Part shown: piece by piece, positions 1 through 12,900 of the stretch
Layout of the letters: each line of letters opens with the position of its first letter
Numbering within the stretch: the stretch's first letter is position 1
Source of the DNA: Mactra quadrangularis
Taxonomy: Eukaryota; Mollusca; Bivalvia; Venerida; Mactridae
Assembly: GCA_025267735.1 (NCBI GenBank)
Contig: CM046303.1
Location: forward strand, 45,149,380 to 45,213,379
Reading direction: 5' to 3'
DNA: 64,000 nucleotides
The notes under the pieces: model-generated
What the model was told of the DNA's origin: nothing
The model's input: the letters and a program-made list of their open reading frames with translations, nothing else
Database searches by the model: none
Program-made: the position numbers and the translations under genes

Positions 1-805
1 TCATGTAAATTTTATCTCGATTAACTTTAACAGAGTACAAGGACGGGTTGACTGCATTATCAAGTTCATGTACCAAGCACATGTAGACACTTCTGTCTGT
101 AAATATGACAGTTTTGTTGAGAAACAATTTATATTACAGTAATTTAAATGTTCACATGTCATCAATATCCTGTGTCTATCACCACCACGACCACACAAGT
201 AATTCTAAATTATTTCAAATCAAAATCATTTGTCACTGAGTCTTTTTAATAGGTCGTTCTTGCAAGTCTGTGAAGTTGGCTGTAAGTAGAATATTGGTGT
301 GTGTGTTAAACTGAACATGTTTGTCTGGTATAATTGACCGTTCCCTGAGAGACCTTTTTAATTTGGGTAACAATACATTTCCCTACAAATACAACCATGT
401 GTTTTATTGTTAACTCTTAGTTTGTGGAGTAAAATGTGACTGTGAACTATAAGAATCCAGGGTCGGGGCTCGACTTACGGTAGTACCTTCATATGTACGT
501 GGAGTTATTTCGTAAGATATTTATTACAGCCATATTCTCTCACCTACTTCTTTATAAAGTATGACAGGTAGTGCTTAGATGGCTAGGGTAAGCGTTCTGT
601 ACAGATATCTAAGTCCAGATATCTAGGCCTACCCAGGGACCGTGGGTAAAACAACTGACCGTCGTAATATGACTGAAAAATAGTTGAACTCTTGCGAAAA
701 GCATCCCACATTAAATTTCTACTTTTTCTACTACAAAGTTAATTATGGAAATCTGTTGTTGGTTTTTTTACATAAAACATAATATATATCTTCATGTCTT
801 TTCAG
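1..805. other. intron upstream of first visible exon, with degenerate SINE
   Basis: No exon could be supported here. The stretch ends at a pyrimidine-rich acceptor (TCTTTTCAG) just before the Ig exon at 806, so it is intron of the neuregulin-like gene. Bases about 560-690 look like the decayed tail of the tRNA-derived SINE family seen at 5111, 11610 and 41967: a dyad around TAGATATCTAAGTCCAGATA and a TGACCGTCGTAATATGACT segment. The short minus-strand ORF at 1-198 has no recognisable domain. Confidence 0.5.
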
Positions 806-924
806 GAAAGGTTCACGTCTCAGTATTAGAAGAGCCTCTACATCAGATTCCGGTGTCTATGAATGTACTGCCAGGAATATAGGTGGATCAGTAAAACAAG
901 AGGCTGAAGTAATTGTTTCAGATA
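806..924 (+). CDS. NRG-like: exon: C-terminal half of an Ig I-set domain
   Basis: The acceptor is TTTTCAG and the donor GTAAGT. The exon starts with one base that completes a codon and ends in phase 1. It reads in the frame containing SDSGVYEC followed by ARNIGGSVK, the classic F-strand (D-x-G-x-Y-x-C) and G-strand of an I-set Ig domain. The B-strand Cys and the Trp must lie on an exon upstream of the window. Confidence 0.85.
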
Positions 925-3900
925 GTAAGTCTTTTTTCATATGTTTGTCTTGTTTTGTGAAACACCGAGTCTTCCAAAGTTCAATGAAAATGTTGTTTTA
1001 AGAATATGCCTTCCAAAGTCAAATGAAAATGTTGTTTTAAGAATATGCCTTCCAAAGTCAAATGAAAATGTTGTTTTAAGAATATGCCTTCCAAAGTCAA
1101 ATGAAAATGTTGTTTTAAGAATATGCCTTCCAAAGTCAAATGAAAATGTTGTTTTAAGAATATGCCTTCCAAAGTCAAATGAAAATGTTGTTTTAAGAAT
1201 ATGCCTTCCAAAGTCAAATGAAAATGTTGTTTTAAGAATATGCCTTCCAAAGTCCAAAGAAAATGTTATTTAAGAATATGCCTTCCAAAGCCCAAAGAAA
1301 ATGTTGTTTCAAGAATATGCCTTCCAAAGTCCAAAGAAAATGTTGTTTTAAGAATATGCCTTCCAAAGTCCAAAGTAAATGTTATTTTAAGAATATGCCT
1401 TCCAAAGTCCAATGAAAATGTTGTTTTAAGAATATGCCTTCCAAAGTCCAATGAAAATGTTGTTTTAAGAATATGCCTTCCAAAGCCCTCGGAAAATGGT
1501 GTTTTAAGAATTTGCAATAAATTTTCATTTAATGTGTTACCTGAAGTACAATGTATGTGATTTGTTTTATTCAGTTGTTATTGCAAACTTGATCCTACCA
1601 CTAAAATACAGTATTAAAGTAAATGGTCTCAAATTACGAGACAGGCTATATTTGCACAAATAAGTAACAAGGTCAGGTGGTGTATGAAATATCATTTGTT
1701 GAGTGAAATTAACTACAAGTTTAAACTATATACACAGTATTCTTATGTATTGCAACTTAATTAAAAAGTCATCAAACCACTTACCAATTACCGATTTTTA
1801 ATAAGTGGTAACAGTTTAATAACTTACGTAACTTAGGTTAATCGTCTAATTAACTTGTTAGCCATGTGGTTATCCGGTGGCAGGAATATGCCACCATACT
1901 TGTCATATCAATCAACACACTTATTTTTTCTCCCATTTAAGGTGTTCCTCACCCGGAAGCAGGCTCAGCACTAGAACCTTACGTTCAAGAACAAGTTGGA
2001 TCAACATTAAAACTTACATGTAATATAAAATTTCAAACGTCACCAGAAACTAAATTTAGATGGCAAAAAGATGGCATAGATATCGTAGATGGGAATGGTT
2101 TCTCTATACGTTCTAAAGGGTAAGATATTATTATTTGTATTGAGAAGTAACAAACAGTTGTCTATATTTTGTTGTCTATGTTTGACATACTGTGATAGTA
2201 TTTTTTCCAGTAACAAAGTAGTGAAACATGATCTTATAATGGCGTATGGAATATCACTGTATACAAACTGCAATTCTCGTATATCATGCACATCAATACT
2301 GTAGCCTGTTCAATTACCCTAAACGTTCCAAAACGTTCCGTAACGATACATTTGGAACTCCTCGGCCATTCGTTGCGAATAATCTAATCTAATAAACAAA
2401 TATACGATCGTTAAGGCAATGAGAGATGTTTCGAAATTTATGGACTTAAAACGAAACATCACTCATTGCCTAAACGATCGTATATTTGTTTACTTCAACA
2501 CCAGTAGTTTCAAAATAGCGTCTAAATATGTCCGAGATTATTCGCAGCAAATGGCCGAGGAGTTCCAAATGTATCGTTACGGAACGATTCAGAACGTTTA
2601 GGGTAATTGAACAGGCTACTGGCTTACACAAAAAGATTATTACCTGGGTGTACTGTCACATGATCTTAAGAATGTAAACAAACTCTTGTTTTTTAACAAA
2701 TTATATTGTAGCAGTAAATATCACATTTCTTTGTCCGCAAATGCACATGACAAACTTTGAATTGTATTTTTTCCCAATCTGATTAAAACCCAATCTAAAA
2801 TTTTTCGCTCGCATACTCGCTAATTTAGATCTGGCCTTTTTCAAACGAAGGTCACGTTCAGGCGACCTTTTCTCATCATAATATTCATGACGAAATTGTT
2901 ATGATACGTAACTTGTTTACATCGTCTACGTCATGCAATTTGATATGAGCCGCCCAATCGCAGACTGTGAATAATACCGCTGTTAAATTAGCATGCAAAA
3001 CTTGGTCTAAAATAGAAATTACGAAATCAAAATGTTATTAATGGTGTTTTCGTCTAGGTGAAAGCTACGCATTGATTGGTCGACACAAAGTTCATCTCGA
3101 CGTGACCTTCCACGGAATAAGTAGAGATCCTGTACGACAACGCTCTACAGGATGTCTGTTTACGGAGATTGATTTTTCCCCTTAAAATCCCCTGCACAAG
3201 TTATTTTTGCAAATAACTAAGTTTATCTTTCGATTTACTTTTTGTGCAAAGGATTAGTAGATAAAGAACTTACAAATATGAAACCCGGTTTATTATACAT
3301 TATATTTCAGTGATGAATCAAAATTACGGAAAACAAAATTAAAACTAGAAGACCATGGAACGTATACTTGTATTGCTGAAAACCAAATTACTGGTGCTCT
3401 GCGTCAAAGTTCAAATGTTACTGTTTATGGTGGTATGTACTTTTATCTATCTTGTTCCTCTCTATATAATCCTCAACAGTCAACTTTCTTTTATATGGGT
3501 TAAATTTTATAACACACAAAATGACGATGCCAGAATAAGAGAACCATCTCTACAGTTTTAGACTTCTTGTTTTTCATTACATTTGTACTGGATTTGACGC
3601 CGTGTCAACACATTTTTTAGGTTATTTTACGGCGTCCAGCGCACCTAACTTAGCTTTCCTGGACCCATGTCTATAACCAGCACTCATCTTCCCTTCCACA
3701 AGGCCGGAAACTTCTCCATATACCTTAATTATGGAAGAAAATTGAAATTATTGTCAAAATTTCATAAAAGGGTATAACCTCCCCCGGGTAAGATTCGAAT
3801 CCGAACCCCTCTGGGAAATTAGATTCGAAATCCAGGTGCGCTACCAATTGCGCTACCGACCCGGGTTCTTGTTCTTCAAACATTCTAGCTCGCAAAACTA

Positions 3901-6900
3901 GTCTTATTACATGCAAGTATGGAAGGGAGTATAGATTAGTTTTGTTCTAAATCATCGAGTTGTTTCGTCTTATATCACAAAGATAGAAAGTACTTTTGTC
4001 GTGTTTGAATGTTTCTTAAGACAATACTGACATATGAGTATTTTAGACGACAGCTATTTTAAGACTTAATCCAGACATTATGATCACCGTGTCAGAAGTA
4101 CTCTTTCATAATCACTAAAACATCAACTTTATCATTGGTCTCATCTAAAACATCTGTTGATTATTCTACAACGACCTGCAACTCCAGTAATGGGGGCCTT
4201 ATTATCATGACAAATCAATATTTACAGTATGAGTTGTGTAAAAGCGCTTTAAAGTTAAGTAATTGCTAAATTACTTAACTAAGTTAAATGCTATAGTACA
4301 CTCGTATTGGGCTCAAAATTCTTACAATGTTTTATTTCTTATTATTCTATTCTGTGACATGCCTATATGACTCAAAATGACAAACTTACGTGCGATATAC
4401 TTGTGCATTGTATTTTCTGCGTAATATATCTATGGGTCCGCACACAACTAGCTTAAGTGTATGTTAATACATGTATATAAGAACAATGTAGACAAGTTTT
4501 GCGTTGTCCCATCAATATATGCTAGATAAGCTGGAGGACTTACTACATAAAGAAATGCTTCAACTTCATCATGCATTAATTCAATACAAACGAATAATGT
4601 ATCACTATATAAAACAATAAATATCTATTTCTTGTTTTTAAAATGTGGCAGTATTATATTTCCTACTAAGTGATTCATACAAGCAGTTAAAGTGCTGGCT
4701 AGTCTGGTTGTTCTTTGTTGATCTATAATGCTTTTATGAACAAACGAAAATGTCATTTCCTATACATGATTCTGTATACAGTGTTAAGTGTCATAGACTT
4801 TCAGTTTATACAGAATATCGCATGTTTTAAAATTTTGATGAGTCTATGTAGACATTACTTATTTCCTAGACCAGAAAAAGGCAAGCAACAACTGAACCGA
4901 CGTATCTTAAGATAAAAGCAGACACCAATACTGGTGATATAATAATTTGTAAGTTCCTGGTTGAGGGTGATGTTAAACTATAGTGTCTATTGTCAGATGC
5001 GATGTTCCTATTTTATTGTCAGTAATGTTTGAAATGTCACTAAACTGAAAAAATTATGAATCAATAATGTCACCGAGTTGTAACTCTTCTTACTCAGGAC
5101 CAGGGAAGCAGCCCGGCTAGCTCAGTTGGTAGCACGCAAGTCCATTGATCGAGGGGTCGTGGGTTCGATTCCCGGACGGGGCATACTTTCGTGGAGCTTG
5201 GTCATGAAATTATTTTTACGGCCATTCTCCTTCCTACCAATGATTCTTAATTATGTAGGGCAGTTGTCAGTCACTAACGATAGTATGTGCTTAGTAGTCA
5301 GTTAACAGCTAAATCCAGAGATTTAGCCTTTCCAGGAACAGTGAGTAGGTTGACTGACCGCCGTTATATGTCCTATACAGTGTGTTGCTACGGCGTTAGA
5401 CCCAACAACAACAACAACAACAAAAAACCAGGCCCTCGAAACGTGAGCGGAGAGGCAGTCAAGCAGCATACGTAATACATTGCATTAGCTTTACATACCA
5501 TGCGCTCACCTCGCATCTCTGTACTCCTGATTTTCATTTTAGAATCTATGACAAGACCAGTAGTGGGTAGTCCGGTACTAAGTGACCTTAAACAGAAACA
5601 TGGAACAGCAATGGTATTAGAATGTAAAATAAAAGAAGAAACAATACCAAGAACTATATTTAAATGGTACAAAGATGGGAAAGAACAACGAAATAATAGT
5701 ATAGGTCTAACAATACAAAATACAAGGTAAGGTTCCTTAGTATGTAGGAGAATTATAAATTTATATGTATTCTATTACATTAGAGGTTGTCAATGCTCCA
5801 CAGTCCACATCTCAGACTCTGTTCTGAGAATTCCAAGAATAAAATCTCGTGAACTCGTTTGATTTTAGCCATTTTAACTATTTCTACTAAAACATTTGAA
5901 GAAACTTGTCACCTAGCGATATTTAGAATCGAAAAACAGTCCGCAAACAAATGATTGCTCCCTAAACGCATTTGTCGTTAGTTCCAAAAATAATCTAAAT
6001 GTCCAACTGTCACTGTAATATATAAATGCACTCTATCTCTCGAACAACACGCATTAATATTAGTTATTTCAGTTGCTATTTTGAGTACAAAATAATTATT
6101 CTTATGTCTGTAATTATTTTCCCCAGTATTTTGTCCACAAGTATAATGATCAACTCTACACACGTATGATAAAATTTACCGATGATTTGGTTCTAGACAC
6201 GACCTGTGTTCAAAATATATTTTGCTTCATACGTTATGGAATCCCCAAACATAAATATCATTTCCAAAAATTAGGTTATTTTCAGCACTGTTTTCAAAAA
6301 ATAGTTTATGTAGTTGGATTTTATGAACAATATACATAGATTACAAATATCATTTGACATTTATATGTTCTACTCAAATCGTGCTTATCATTATCCTTAG
6401 TAGTCAGTATTGTTGCTGTTTTTGAAAATATCTCAATTTTACAGTAGCAATTTTCGGATGTGTAGTACCAACGCCTTATTTTACAGCATAATTATCCTAA
6501 TTAATAGTACGAAATGCCAGATTTTACAGTAAAAATAGTCTAATTTAAACTCCAAACATCACAGTTTACAGTAGCAAAATCCCATGGCAATTTATAGCAC
6601 AAATATCCCATTTTTCATTATAAAAAAGATTTAATTTATTATCGAAATGTACAATTTCAGAATAAAATCAACGTTAACCAAAAACCCAACTTTACTACCA
6701 GATAAGGGCACATACGTATGTGTTGCTGAGAATGCAGCTGGCTCTGTAAGACAACAGTCAACTGTTGAAGTGATAGATGGTAAGTAACATTCTAACTTTA
6801 CTTTATTGCATGTTGCTATCATTTTTGATGACTGTAAATTATTTATGTTGGTATGCTGATTGTAGAGTCGTAATGATAGGATACTCGATAAATGGTGATA

Positions 6901-9900
6901 GATGAGTTCTGGCTATAGTCAGATACTATGTGTATATTCACTTGCGATTATATTACATGGTTGCAGTTAAATTTATTTAATTTTCAGTGGCGCAAACATT
7001 TACCCCGCTGATTTAAATACTCGATGTTTGTTCGATTGTCACCGTACATAAATACTCTCTACGGTACTTTCTGTATACACTGTCGATAAAAATACATATC
7101 TGAATTTATGTATGAGGCTTTTTGAACAAATATCGAGCCTTTAAATCAGCGGGGTAAATGTATGCGCCACTGACAGTTGAATTGGACTTTAACAATATCA
7201 AGAAGAAGTATATTCATAATGCTTTTATATATTCTCACATATGTGTAGTGCTGAGTATCTAAACTACATTGTATGATAATAATAGTGCATGATTATCATT
7301 TAAGCTTATGTTTGCTACAGGTCGTATTCTAGGTCATGTGGTTTTTGTACTTTAAACAATGAACTTGCCCACTAATTAGGTCAATAAGCTGATGCATGAA
7401 CAACATTTTACTGATTTAAACATACCACTTTGATACTAGTATTAGTATTGAACATTTATTTAAGAAAATGTATAAGCACATTGTAAATTTTATATAATGA
7501 TATGTTCATAAAGTAAGTGTAAACTAACTAAACTATAAGATTGTAAAAAAATAGGGACTGTTGTCAGTTATCTTCCCCTGATGCAATCTGAAACAATCCA
7601 ATTGGTAAGTAGGTCCTTACAGTTGGAATCCTCAGATTTCTATGTAAGTTCTATGTAAGGGTAACAAAATATTTCATCTAATATCTTTCTTGTTAATGAA
7701 GATATTAACACAAGTGGTGAAATTTAAGAAGTTCTTTACCTTTAAAATACTCAGCTTTAATTTCAAACAAATTAAATGATTTACAAAAATAGTTATTTAT
7801 GAATAATTTTGGCAAATTGACATTGAAAAATAAGGGTAAAATCCGAGTAATCCAACTAATTGGACCTACCTATTTAAAGAGTATACAAGGGGAAATAACT
7901 GACTAAAGTCCCTTATTCATCCCTAAATATTGGTGTGTAATGAAACTGGCTATGTTTATATACGCAATGTTTACGTAGACGACCTGTACCCGGCAGTGCA
8001 CCGTTGTCATATACATAGCAAAACTAGGGCAACAGACCAATATTAGCTATTAAATATAAACAATAAAAAATACTATAAAAATGTTAATGTCTGATAATTA
8101 AATTACTGTCATGGCGACATTTTAAAATGTCATTTATGATGGATTTGAACAATATCATTGAGTTATAAATAACATTCAATTAATAATTTTTATGATTTAT
8201 GTCGTTTTGTAATTGTCTAATGAACGGTAATATTGATTGATTTCTACACGTGGGCACACAGATTACCCCCCATGATATTGTTTATATTATAAAATAGTTT
8301 TATGGTTTACTAATTTGTCTAGGCTAATGAGTTTAATGTCCTAGTATTAAGTTACATAAATTATTAAAATAGACATACTGTGCATTCCATTTTGTGGTTT
8401 GACAATGACAAGGAAATAGTAAATCACTTTACGTAGTGAAAGTGTGACGTTTTAAAATAGAAAAGAAGTAGAAAAAGAGTAATAAAGGCACTATAGTTGA
8501 AAGTGCTTGACAGTTTCTCTTAAACTGCCATCTTAGTTAAGTATGGATATAAGTTGGTAGAAAATTATGTCTCGTAAATTCCATGCTAAGCGTAAATGGG
8601 TTTAAATTTTTACTCGAAATTCAGCCATTGCCGCCTTGAATATTTTAAGCATATTGTTTAATTTTGTTAAATTGTATTCAACTGTCCAGGGGCGGAAAGA
8701 GGATTTTTTCTTGGGGGGGGGGGGGGGGGGGGGGTTCCGAACTTATTCTACCGGGGGGGGGGGTTCCAAACTTTCGAACCACAACCACATAATATACACA
8801 TTTTGCAGAAAAATGCAACATATTGATCAGCATTAAAAAACTACATAACCATTAAATCTATGTTAAGTATCGAGAAAAATTGCTTCATGCTACTAAAAAA
8901 TGACTTACAGTCAAGAAATACACTAATGGACAGGTACATTTTGGAAATTCCAGGGGGTCCGGACCCCCCTGACCCCCCGCTAGATCCGCCTATGCTGTCA
9001 GTGGTCCATACATAAACTCCGATGATTTGAATACTCAATATGTGTTCGATTATCTCCGTGTATTAATGATTTAATACAGATATCTATTTTTATCGGTCGT
9101 AAGTACAGAAGTAGTTATGCAGTGAGTATTTAAATCAGCAGAGATAATATATGCGCCACTGACAGTTGAATCAAAATACCAACTAGCCGCGACTTCATAA
9201 ATAATATCAAATAAGTAGATTTTACTAGGCTGAATCAAATCTTACTACATGAAGTCAGGGGCTTAGGGCTTGTGGGTTTAGGGGATGACTAGAATGTGGG
9301 TATACCTAAAGAACGGCAGACATACACATTGAACAAATGAATGGTTGATTATGTTGATTAGAGATAACCACACATTTGTTTATTTAGTACCTTTTATACA
9401 GTGTACCCAACTTTCCAGTCTATTGTACGATCTATACGAAACAACGTGGGGGTAGTACATGATTAACAAAAGTGATTGTCTAACTTATTGTTTAATTGAC
9501 AACGAACTAAGTTAGTTTCCTACAGCCTATTGCCCCTATACATGTGTGCCTGTGCAGGAGGCCATGTGTTTTATTATATTAAGACCACCTGCCACGCGTT
9601 TATAGTACTCAAGTGAAAAAAAATCATAATTTGTCCATGAAATTCTTTAAAATACTCACTGTAGGCAAGTTATGCGATTATTTCAAAATTCCGATACCAT
9701 GTTTCCGCTGGTTTTTACCAATCGTTGAAATCTAGTCTAAAATAGATTAAAAATTGACAAATATATATTTTAACTGACAATTATCAGTAGATTTTAACTT
9801 TGTTTTCAAACTGAAATTGTATCTGAAATATCAAGTGACTTCAAGGATTCCATGGCGTAATTTGATATATGAACAGATATTTAAGGAAACCAATCTGTCG

Positions 9901-12900
9901 TTTGATTGTAAGCTCAGACCATTGTTTATTGATTAAAGCAAACTATAGTGCGTACAAAAAACAAAACGTGTTTTGGTAAACATTAAAATTGAGACAATTC
10001 ATTTCAGGGGTAGGCAGTATTGAAAAAAAAAATGTGCAATTCATTTTAACAAAATTAGCATGGTTGATAAACCACCACCACTGTAAATCATGCTTGTTAT
10101 GGTAGAACGCTTTCCATTACACCAACAACTAAGACACTTGTAATACATATCACAATTGTTTATTTTAAAGTCATCCTGGGCATCCCTTGTCGAGGGTTAG
10201 TTCACTGTATTGTTATTATAAACAGTGTTTTGTTTTTTTGTACGCACTATAAAACTGAAGTTTTGTAGACAAAATATAAATTATTCATGATTATAATGGT
10301 AGATCATGTTTTTTCTTGACCGTTAACTGAGCTTTTAACAAAACACCAAATTTGATCTACAGTAAGGATTAATGAGGTTATTGGAAGAGTTAATGGACAT
10401 TTGTTGTCCTCAATAATGTGGTTATAGTTTTTAGTCAGATTAGATTCCATAATTGACGTGTGTTGTTATGTCATACAATGATCATTTATAATGCATGAAT
10501 AGCCACTTGTTTTGACTCTAGCATGATTCTAATAGTTTATAATCTTAATTGCTTGAGCCTTTGAATAATTTATTTTTATTTCAATCTAGACCTTATTTGC
10601 ATGCAGAATATACCTGTCCATTTTTAGTCATTGCAAGCGAGTTCGACTGGCAGTTCGAAAGTTAAACCAGTATTTCTTAAAACAGTGATATGTACAGTAT
10701 CCCGTTGTGCCTATTGTGGTTTTTCTTTAGCGAATTCGATTTCATGATACGAGGACGCAAAAATACGATGTTAGATCACGATAACATGATAGATTGGTGC
10801 GGAAAAAAGATACTCTATGCGTGCTAATTATCGCAATCTCGCATAGTAATTTCGCGACCTCGCGTCGTTTTACTGATGGTCCGACTCTTATTGAGAAGGG
10901 CCAAAAAACTCGATAATACGATGTTAGGTTACGAGAACACGATGCATGATAGTAGAAAGGCGATCAAGTAGCTCACCTAATGAATCGCATTTTCGCACCA
11001 TTCTATCGTGTTACATCGCGGCCGCAAATCGTACTTTCGTGACCTCGTTTCGTGTTATCATTGTCCTGTCTATAGGCAACAGAGTGAAAACACGACGGCC
11101 GCAGCGGGCCACCATAGATTTTTCATATAATATGGCCCATACGGCTTTTTCGGCTTGGTTTTATATTAGAATTATTATTGTTAGTATATTGCATGTTTAG
11201 TTAAGTAGAAAGGCATGTTGATATAGAAACATGTTTCTTATATTCAGCTGATTCAACGTCAGGTAAGATTGTAATCTCCTTAAATTGTTTTTTTTATTTT
11301 TTTTATTTTGCTTCGTTTTTTGTGTTTCCTTATTTGGCTAAATGCCGTATTGCCTGGTAACTGTGTATATATCCAAGATAATTAAACTAATACTACAGTT
11401 AGTACTAATGTTACAATATTATACATTTATTATATACATCGCATAACCATGGTTAACGTATCACGTGACTAAAATGCTGCAAATTTCAAGTAAAAATGTT
11501 AAACAATCGCCTCGATTGAAATCGAAAACATAGTTAAAATGAAAGGTTGTTAGATGTTTTGTAAAAATGTAAGCTTTCTAGTGCATATAAGACCTTTACT
11601 GTCACTTGTTTGTTTGTTTGTTTTGTTGGGTTTAACGCCGTAGCAACACATTATATAGGTCATATAACGGCGGTCAGTCAGCCTACTCACTCCTCCTGGA
11701 AAGGCTAAATCTCTGGATTTAGCTGTAAACCAACTACTAAGCGCATACTTTCGTCAGTGACTGACAACTGCCCTACATAATTAAAAACCATTGCTAGGAG
11801 GGAGATTTGGCCGTATAAATAGTTCATGACAAAGCTCCACGAAAGTATGCCCCGCCCGGGAAACGAACCCACGACCCCTTGATCTGTAGACTTGCGTGCT
11901 ACCAACTGAGCTAGCCGGGCAGCTTTACTGTCACTTGTGTAGTTCTCTAAAACATTCAATTTTACTTTGATCAATGGTTCTGTGAATCTTCTATGAAATG
12001 CAGCATAGTGAAAAATCAGCAAATTTCAAGATTTAGCCAAATGTTGGCCACACCTCAGCAATGCATGTCAAGTAAAAAAGCCAACCTGGAGCTTACATGT
12101 GTCGCTTAACAGCTGTGAATGTTTCATGTTTTAGGAAAAATATTATACAGCTACTTTCGATTTAAATCGAGAAGATAGATTTATCATTGTTTTCTTGTAT
12201 TTGAAGCATTTAGTCACGTGATATGTTTATCCTGATAATCCCACCCACAACCATATAAGTATGTAGTGATTTTTAACTATTTATTCAATTGAACTATTGT
12301 TTTTGTTAACGTCCATACGCCCGAGTGTGAGTTATAATACAAATATCATACTTGAAAGTCACAGATATAATGCATTATCAGATTTTTTAACATATATATA
12401 AATATATAAGTCACCTGTTAATCTATTTGTGTACGTCTTCCTGCTTACATGTACTTTTTATATTTAAACATTTGTGCCAATGGGAGCGTGCACGTGCTTA
12501 TTCACTTTGGTGCTTATCGGTGTCTACTGAACATGGCGTTTTATTTGGAACGAGACACTGTTTCGTCTGCTGTCATTATTGTTGGAGGAAAACTTTGTTG
12601 CAACGTTTATTCTTTTTTTGTGTGTAAATTATCAATATAGTAATGATGAATTGAAATTCCCAAATGAAACAAAATGATCTCAAATCGAAATTATTAATTT
12701 TTGAAAGTTCTGTTTAAATCGCCTAACCACGAGGAGACATTTTGTTTCTCTCCATGGAAGACATGACTTTTTTTGAAGTTGTAAATATAATGCATTTCGA
12801 ATAACACAAATATTTATGTTTGTGTGTTTTTTGTAATGGCAAACATTATTTATTCTGAGTAAAATTTAGCTAGACATTAGTTTAAATAGTGTTAGTTTCA

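Noticed and set aside
937..1560. Overlapping ORFs on both strands encoding 13-residue repeats
   Set aside because: Produced by the 39-bp tandem repeat (a multiple of 3) inside an intron with proper splice sites on either side.
5111..5185. Possible tRNA gene (also at 11850, 41970, 27200, 37950)
   Set aside because: The box A and box B are SINE heads: acceptor stems are not closed, the sequence continues into a repeated body, and target duplications surround the whole unit.
12427..12640. Overlapping 60-66-residue ORFs in the large intron
   Set aside because: Two frames open at once, no domain, no suitable splice sites.
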